Below, piece after piece: positions 59,304-64,000 of a DNA stretch of 64,000 nucleotides. The translations under genes and the position numbers were made by a program. The notes below the pieces were generated by a model. It worked only from the letters and a program-made list of their open reading frames with translations. It was not told the origin of the DNA and did not search any database. How positions within the stretch are numbered: position 1 is the first letter of the stretch; each line of letters opens with the position of its first letter. The DNA is taken from assembly GCF_023701485.1 (NCBI RefSeq), contig NZ_JAMQBK010000039.1, forward strand, positions 250,476 to 314,475, written 5' to 3'. The DNA is from Aporhodopirellula aestuarii (GTDB lineage Bacteria > Planctomycetota > Planctomycetia > Pirellulales > Pirellulaceae).

Positions 59304-61436
59304 TTAACGCGGGCTGTGGCGAATGCGTTCGGCGGCGATGATCGCTTGCAGAACGGCGAGTTCTTCATCTTCGGGTAGCGTTGCCGATTCCAATTGGACG
59401 ATTTTGCGTGACTTCTCTGCTTCGAATTCACGCTCATGGAACCGCGTGAGGATCGTTGCGTAACGTTCGTGTGGGCTATCAACGAGGCGATCGGCCCGAC
59501 TGTCAACGCGTTGTTGTAACGTGATGATTTGGTTTTTGAGAAACTCGTTCTCGAGGAGTGTCAGCAGCGAGTCGGCGTTGAGCTCATGACCTTGCAGGTC
59601 GAGTTCTTGGTACGCCGAGAGCAACATTTTGGCGGTGGTCGATTGCAACCAATCGGGGTCGATTGCTTCGATTGCCATTGCCGCCACTTCAGGGCTCTCC
59701 AACAGCGTTTCAAACAGTTCGCGGTCCACACCGGTGAGCGGTTGCGACTGCGAATCGTCGACCCGCCGTGCCTGCGGGGCATTTCGTGAGGATGTCTGGC
59801 TGGCGTGTACCGGCATGGAATCGTCGATACCGAACATCGCCGCATCTTCCATCGCTGCCGAAGCGAACGGATCGTCGAAGCCGAAGTTCGCGTAGTCGTC
59901 TTGGTAACCCATGTCGGGTGAGCCCGCCCCGGATGAGGTCGCGCCGGGCGATGGTTGCTGTGGTGGGCGAGAGGCTTTTTCGGCGTCAGCTTTTGCCTGC
60001 TGCTGATACCGAGCCTTTTTGGATTCGCTTGCTTTTCGATCCGCCCGCAGGACTTCCAGTCGACGTGACAATCGTTCGAGCGGCAATTCAAACGTGCGGC
60101 TCATCCGCATCAGCAACTGGTCGACCTTGAGTGATGCACGGTCGTCGCTCTGTGGAACCTTCACGAACAATCCGAGCAAGGTTTCGATCGCGGAGGTGAC
60201 GCGGTGGGTGTCACGTGTGAGGTCGACCCCGTCGGTCAATCGAGCGATCTTGTGGTCGACCGCATCGGGCGAGTTGGCAGCCATTTCGAGCAACGCCGAT
60301 GCAGGATGGGCGGCAAGGAAATCGGCGGGGTCGGCGTTGTCGGGGAGCGTCAGGATGCGCAGATCGGCATCGGCGGTAACAAACAGTTCAAGGACTTCTT
60401 CGGCACGTCGGCGTCCTGCGTCATCGCCATCGAGAACGAGCACCACGCGGGGAGCGTACCGCTTGAGCATGCGAACGTGTTGGGCGGTTAACGCGGTGCC
60501 GAGAACGGCGACGGCGTTTTCGATGCCGGACATGCGAGTCGCCACCACGTCGGTGTAACCTTCCATGACCAACACTTCGCCCGCGGTGCGAATCGCGTCA
60601 CGCGCGAGATCGAGGCCGTACAACTCGGCCGACTTGCGATAGAGAAGGGTTTCAGGCCCGTTGAAATACTTGGCCCCCGCGGTTGCTTTCCCACCCGAGG
60701 CGGCTACCGTCCGTTCGGCGATCGCGGGGATGATCCGGCCACCAAGCGAGATGACTTTGCCGTGGGCGTTGTTGATCGGAAACATCAACCGGCCGCGGAA
60801 AAAGTCGTAGCAACCATCGCTACCCGATGACTGACCCCGTGATGAGTTGCTCCGCGGCTTTGCCACGCCACAGGCCACGGCGACTTGTTCGGAATAGTTC
60901 TTACGTTTGAGCAGATTGACGGCGAAGTCCCACGAGTCGGGAGCGAAGCCGATGCGAAATCGTTGACGGTTTTCGTCGTCGATTCCACGCGATGCGAGAT
61001 AGTCCCAGGCCGCTTTTGCGTCATCGGACTTGCGACCATCGAGTTGTTCGTAGTACGCCTGGGCGACCTCCTCAATCGCTGCGGCGAGAGTGGCCTTGTC
61101 GTCGGGATCACCCGGTTTAGTTTTGGGCCCTTTTCGATATTCAGGGAGCTCAATTCCGGCGCGTTCGGCGAGCATTCGCAACGCCCCGGGGAAATCAACT
61201 CCTTCCCGCTGCATCACAAAACTGAAAACATCACCGCCAATGTCGCAGACCCAGCATTTCCAAGACTGTCGTTCTTGGTTGACCGTCATCGACGGTTTGG
61301 TGTCATTATGGAAAGGACAGCGGGCGACGAAGTTGCGCCCCTGGGGACGTAGTTCGAGATCGCGACCGATGACATCAACGATGTCGGACGCGTTGCGCAC
61401 TCGTTCTTTTACGTCGAAGTCCGTCTGGAATGACAA
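59304..61436 (-). CDS. dnaG: DNA primase
   Basis: This 710-residue primase synthesises RNA primers at the replication fork. The zinc-binding domain has C-P-F-H (Cys40, His43) and C-W-V-C (Cys61, Cys64), the CHC2 pattern. The TOPRIM core shows V-L-V-M-E-G-Y-T-D-V-V and V-L-V-L-D-G-D-D-A-G. The C-terminal helicase-interaction region is helical and preceded by a Gln/Pro/Ser-rich linker (about 455-560). The start is TTG 61436: no ATG or GTG occurs in frame upstream, and the following residues (S-D-I-V-D-V-I-G) fit the family N-terminus. It is followed by rpoD. Confidence 0.96.
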   Translation of the reverse strand: MSFQTDFDVKERVRNASDIVDVIGRDLELRPQGRNFVARCPFHNDTKPSMTVNQERQSWKCWVCDIGGDVFSFVMQREGVDFPGALRMLAERAGIELPEYRKGPKTKPGDPDDKATLAAAIEEVAQAYYEQLDGRKSDDAKAAWDYLASRGIDDENRQRFRIGFAPDSWDFAVNLLKRKNYSEQVAVACGVAKPRSNSSRGQSSGSDGCYDFFRGRLMFPINNAHGKVISLGGRIIPAIAERTVAASGGKATAGAKYFNGPETLLYRKSAELYGLDLARDAIRTAGEVLVMEGYTDVVATRMSGIENAVAVLGTALTAQHVRMLKRYAPRVVLVLDGDDAGRRRAEEVLELFVTADADLRILTLPDNADPADFLAAHPASALLEMAANSPDAVDHKIARLTDGVDLTRDTHRVTSAIETLLGLFVKVPQSDDRASLKVDQLLMRMSRTFELPLERLSRRLEVLRADRKASESKKARYQQQAKADAEKASRPPQQPSPGATSSGAGSPDMGYQDDYANFGFDDPFASAAMEDAAMFGIDDSMPVHASQTSSRNAPQARRVDDSQSQPLTGVDRELFETLLESPEVAAMAIEAIDPDWLQSTTAKMLLSAYQELDLQGHELNADSLLTLLENEFLKNQIITLQQRVDSRADRLVDSPHERYATILTRFHEREFEAEKSRKIVQLESATLPEDEELAVLQAIIAAERIRHSPR

Positions 61437-62392
61437 ACCAGCGCTCCTGCCAGTAACGTCGTCAACAATTGAAAACGAATTCCAAAAATGGAAATGGGCT
61501 TTCGATTGTCTCCGACACGATTGCGGTGTGGCGTCTGCCCTCGTGTGAATGTGCGGATGAGAGTCAACACGAATGACGTGTTCGTCTCACCGGCCATCAC
61601 GCTCAAAGCAGATGCCGTTAGTGAATCGGTCAACCTGTTCAATCACGACTGCGATTGATGCATCACCCTTCCTAAGTGACCGGCCCCGCCCGCATCATTG
61701 ACAAATTCCAGAAGAGGCCGAAGCAAACTTCCTGTGCGTCGTGATACGAACGAATTGCCGAGGCAAATTTCGATTCGGTACGTCCCTGTAGCGTCGTGTC
61801 TCAACCGGGTTGGGGTGGTGTCCCGCTAGATGTCGCCGGTTAGCCGCTTCGTTACAAGCAAGACATGAGTTTGGTGACCTTTGGAATACCAGTCAATAGC
61901 AATCGAATGGCAAACTTGAGCCGAAATCGAAAAATTGCCGCCAAGATTTTTTCGCCCACAATCGCGTCGGCAAGCGTGATGGCGGCGTCATGCTGACGGC
62001 TTAAAACGACCGTTTTTCCCGTTGAGAGCGGCCCGTTCGAACGGCCGGGCAAGGACGCAGAGAATGCCGGAGCGGCAAAAACGGAGGCACCTCCAAATCA
62101 AACCTGTTCGGATTCAAAATCTCACGTCACGCCCGCGGCTTCGGCAATTCCGCCGTCTGCTCCACTCAGACTGCCAAACCACGCATCTTCAAAATGCGCC
62201 TCCGACGCAGCAGACTGCCGCAACGGCGGTGCGTTTGGGAGGAAGCAACGAGACGGGAGATGTCGTTGCCCGTCGTGTGATGGAAACGAAAAACCCTGCG
62301 GTGGTGATCTTCGGTTGAAGAATCACCGCCACAGGGTTGAGGAGTCGTCTTGATAGCGAACGCCGCAAATCCATGGGCGTCTGAGGTGTGTC
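61437..62392. other. 956-base intergenic region
   Basis: The region separates dnaG (-) from a minus-strand gene running off the window. It holds a hairpin AACACG/CGTGTT (61566-61582) with a 5-base loop, a palindrome AAAACG-AC-CGTTTT (62003-62016), a 12-base palindrome CCGTTCGAACGG (62033-62044) and a strong terminator (62289-62338). ORFs are unconvincing. It should carry the dnaG promoter. Confidence 0.5.
62289..62338 (-). terminator. Intrinsic terminator of the right-edge gene
   Basis: On the minus strand AACCCTG (62338-62332) pairs with CAGGGTT (62298-62292); the stem continues after one mismatch through nine pairs (one wobble) and a CTTC/GAAG closing helix around a 4-base loop. Five T residues (62293-62289, two shared with the stem end) follow. 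It lies 54 bases after the stop codon of the gene ending at 62393. Confidence 0.8.
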
Positions 62393-64000
62393 TCAGTTGC
62401 CGCCACCGCCACCGCCACCACCGGTTTCACCGGTAACGAAGTTGAAGGTCGTCACGTCGCCGATCTGGATGAACTGCGGCGAAGGGCTGATCCGCACGTA
62501 ACGGCGGTCCGCAGAGATAATCGCCAACGCGAACAACGAGGCACCTTCAGGGATCGTCGTAATTTCAGGTCGATACCCCACGGCTCCTTGTGGAAAGAAT
62601 CCGCGGTTGTTGCCACCTTGAAAACGTGGATCGATTGACGAATCGGACGACCCGGAGTAGCTCAGCGAAGGGTAGTCCCGCAAGAACTCTTGGATGATCT
62701 CTCCGTTTGTCACTCCGCCGCCGGCATCCGGACCGGCAAATTGACCGAGGACTTCACGGCCCGCTTTGCGACCGAAGTCTTGCAGGTGGGCGAGCTGAGC
62801 TTCGGCGAGCTCTTCTTTTCGCTGGCCCGATTTGACTTCGAAGATCACCAGGGCGTTCTTTTCCATCAGCGGAACTTGCTGGCGGATGAACCTTTGGGTT
62901 GGCCGGCCGACATCAGTCAAGATTTCGACGGTCGCTTTACCCGTTGCCACGTTGCCCCAAATGCGTCGCAACATCACGCGGTATTCACCGCTGAAGCCGC
63001 GTGGGCACAAATAGGTTTCACAGACTTGACCGGTCGGGTCATCGCCCGCCCCCGGGAAGGCATCGCCGAGTAGCGTGCCGCCACCAGGACTGGTCGGTGT
63101 TTCCAACGAGCAAACGGTTCCGGCAGGTTCTTCAACGGACAGATCGATGTCGGCGTCGCCGGTCCAGCAAACCCGAACGATCACATCATGCGAAGACGCG
63201 CGACGGAGAGCTTCGCTGAAATGGGCGGCACCTTCGGTGTCTCCTTTTTCGACCAGCTCTTGATGTGTCGCACGCGCCAGCAGTCGGGCCTCTTCAACAA
63301 GCGGCTGCATTTTCTGTTGCCAGGCTTGGCCGAGCACGCCTTCGCAGGCCCATGCCAAATCTTCGGCGTTGCCGAGCCGTTTGGCCAAACGCAGTCCGGT
63401 GACGTACGGTTCACGTCGGTCGGGATCAGCTGCCGACAATTGACGGCACAATTTCATCGCAGCCGCATCGCAGCGGATCGCTTCGAGACGACCGATCACG
63501 TTCAGCACGTCTTCGGGGGTCTCGGCAAAGTCAACTGCCGACAACAACGCGCGTTCGACTTCGGAATCAGGGGCATTGGTCGCGGCAAGCGCGATCGCGT
63601 AAGCCTGATACATCCACGGTTGGATGTGTCCGGCCGATATCGCCCCACCGATCACAGCTCGAATTTCTTCGAACTTCTGACGGGCTTCGGATTCCTTGCC
63701 TGCTTCTTGCAATGACGAAGCCTTGATGTTGAGTTCACCCACCGTCGCTTTGACGCGGCGGTCCAACACGGTGAGTTGCTCTACCGAGTCGATTGCCAGG
63801 CCGGCAAAGTAGTCACGCCATCGATCTTCGAAGGACTCGCCGTCCTTGGCCGTTAAACGGATCGGGCCGTAATCGTTGGGGTCCTGGGAAAGTGCCGGTG
63901 CGGTCGCCGCGGCAGCATCCTTCGTGTGGGAAGGTTGAGCTTGAGGAGCATTCGGTTGGGGCTGACGGGCTTTGTCTTTGAGCGAGATGTCGTCAGGCAC
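62393..64000 (-). CDS. TPR-like protein with DUF2135-like domain, N-terminus cut by the window edge
   Basis: At least 535 residues are visible; the frame is open to base 64000, where the first visible codon is GTG, so the true start may lie beyond the window. A Gln/Pro/Ala-rich segment (about 10-40) is followed by helical repeats resembling TPRs (about 55-270: K-A-S-S-L-Q-E-A-G-K-E-S-E-A-R-Q-K; A-L-L-S-A-V-D-F-A-E-T). Next comes a DUF2135-like beta domain with V-C-W-T-G-D-A-D-I-D-L-S-V-E-E-P-A-G (about 275-295). A Gln/Arg/Glu helix and a Gly/Ser/Phe-rich stretch lead to a beta-rich C-terminus that ends in a run of eight glycines. Function is unknown; an envelope or extracellular role is possible. 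A clear terminator follows. Confidence 0.75.
   Translation of the reverse strand: MPDDISLKDKARQPQPNAPQAQPSHTKDAAAATAPALSQDPNDYGPIRLTAKDGESFEDRWRDYFAGLAIDSVEQLTVLDRRVKATVGELNIKASSLQEAGKESEARQKFEEIRAVIGGAISAGHIQPWMYQAYAIALAATNAPDSEVERALLSAVDFAETPEDVLNVIGRLEAIRCDAAAMKLCRQLSAADPDRREPYVTGLRLAKRLGNAEDLAWACEGVLGQAWQQKMQPLVEEARLLARATHQELVEKGDTEGAAHFSEALRRASSHDVIVRVCWTGDADIDLSVEEPAGTVCSLETPTSPGGGTLLGDAFPGAGDDPTGQVCETYLCPRGFSGEYRVMLRRIWGNVATGKATVEILTDVGRPTQRFIRQQVPLMEKNALVIFEVKSGQRKEELAEAQLAHLQDFGRKAGREVLGQFAGPDAGGGVTNGEIIQEFLRDYPSLSYSGSSDSSIDPRFQGGNNRGFFPQGAVGYRPEITTIPEGASLFALAIISADRRYVRISPSPQFIQIGDVTTFNFVTGETGGGGGGGGN

Overview
The window looks like a chromosome segment of a planctomycete close to Rhodopirellula/Pirellulaceae. 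The evidence is internal. There are four Hanks-type Ser/Thr kinases, and a caspase-like secreted protein. A 1717-residue surface protein carries an N-terminal E-x-LE-x-R-x-LLA motif, SdrD-type and GEVED domains and a dockerin. A DUF4332 (helix-hairpin-helix) protein and large envelope proteins of planctomycete type are present. Shine-Dalgarno sites are weak or absent before many starts, and GC is moderately high. No rRNA, tRNA, insertion sequence, phage region or CRISPR array was recognised.

Layout. 0-9.1 kb: a PstS-type phosphate-binding lipoprotein cut off from the rest of its operon by the window edge, thioredoxin reductase, two secreted proteins of unknown function and a 1258-residue AsmA/TamB-like envelope protein. 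9.1-12.9 kb: a sugar-binding lipoprotein and an ArsM-like arsenite methyltransferase, separated by RNA-structure-rich intergenic DNA with strong orphan terminators. 12.9-24 kb: a caspase-like protein, a membrane receptor kinase with an extracellular carbohydrate-binding-like domain, CCA tRNA nucleotidyltransferase, a kinase with a degenerate receiver tail, a proC / small ORF / serB run and a PAS-kinase. 25-31 kb: a Ser/Thr/Pro-rich secreted protein, an orphan double-length ABC permease, a UbiB/AarF kinase and a small atypical kinase. 31.5-39.5 kb: the giant metzincin-dockerin surface protein, convergent and overlapping with a PatZ-like acyl-CoA synthetase/acetyltransferase. 40-47.5 kb: a flotillin-like SPFH protein followed by a 1763-residue DUF3686-type AAA ATPase, which is the best candidate for a poorly described system. 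48-51 kb: an operon of an RNA methyltransferase, an acyl-adenylate ligase and a quinone-oxidoreductase-like dehydrogenase. 51-57 kb: a secreted protein, a TolC-like outer-membrane protein, a zinc-phospholipase-like/DUF4332 fusion and a small ORF. 57-61.4 kb: the dnaG-rpoD pair (primase, primary sigma factor). 62.4-64 kb: a gene running off the right edge with a DUF2135-like region and a clear terminator.

Several strong intrinsic terminators lie where no protein-coding gene needs them: two in tandem on the minus strand at 9.2-9.4 kb, one on the plus strand at 11.2 kb and one on the plus strand at 57.1 kb. They point to unannotated small RNAs or leader attenuators. All functional calls come from motif reading by eye; no database search was run.
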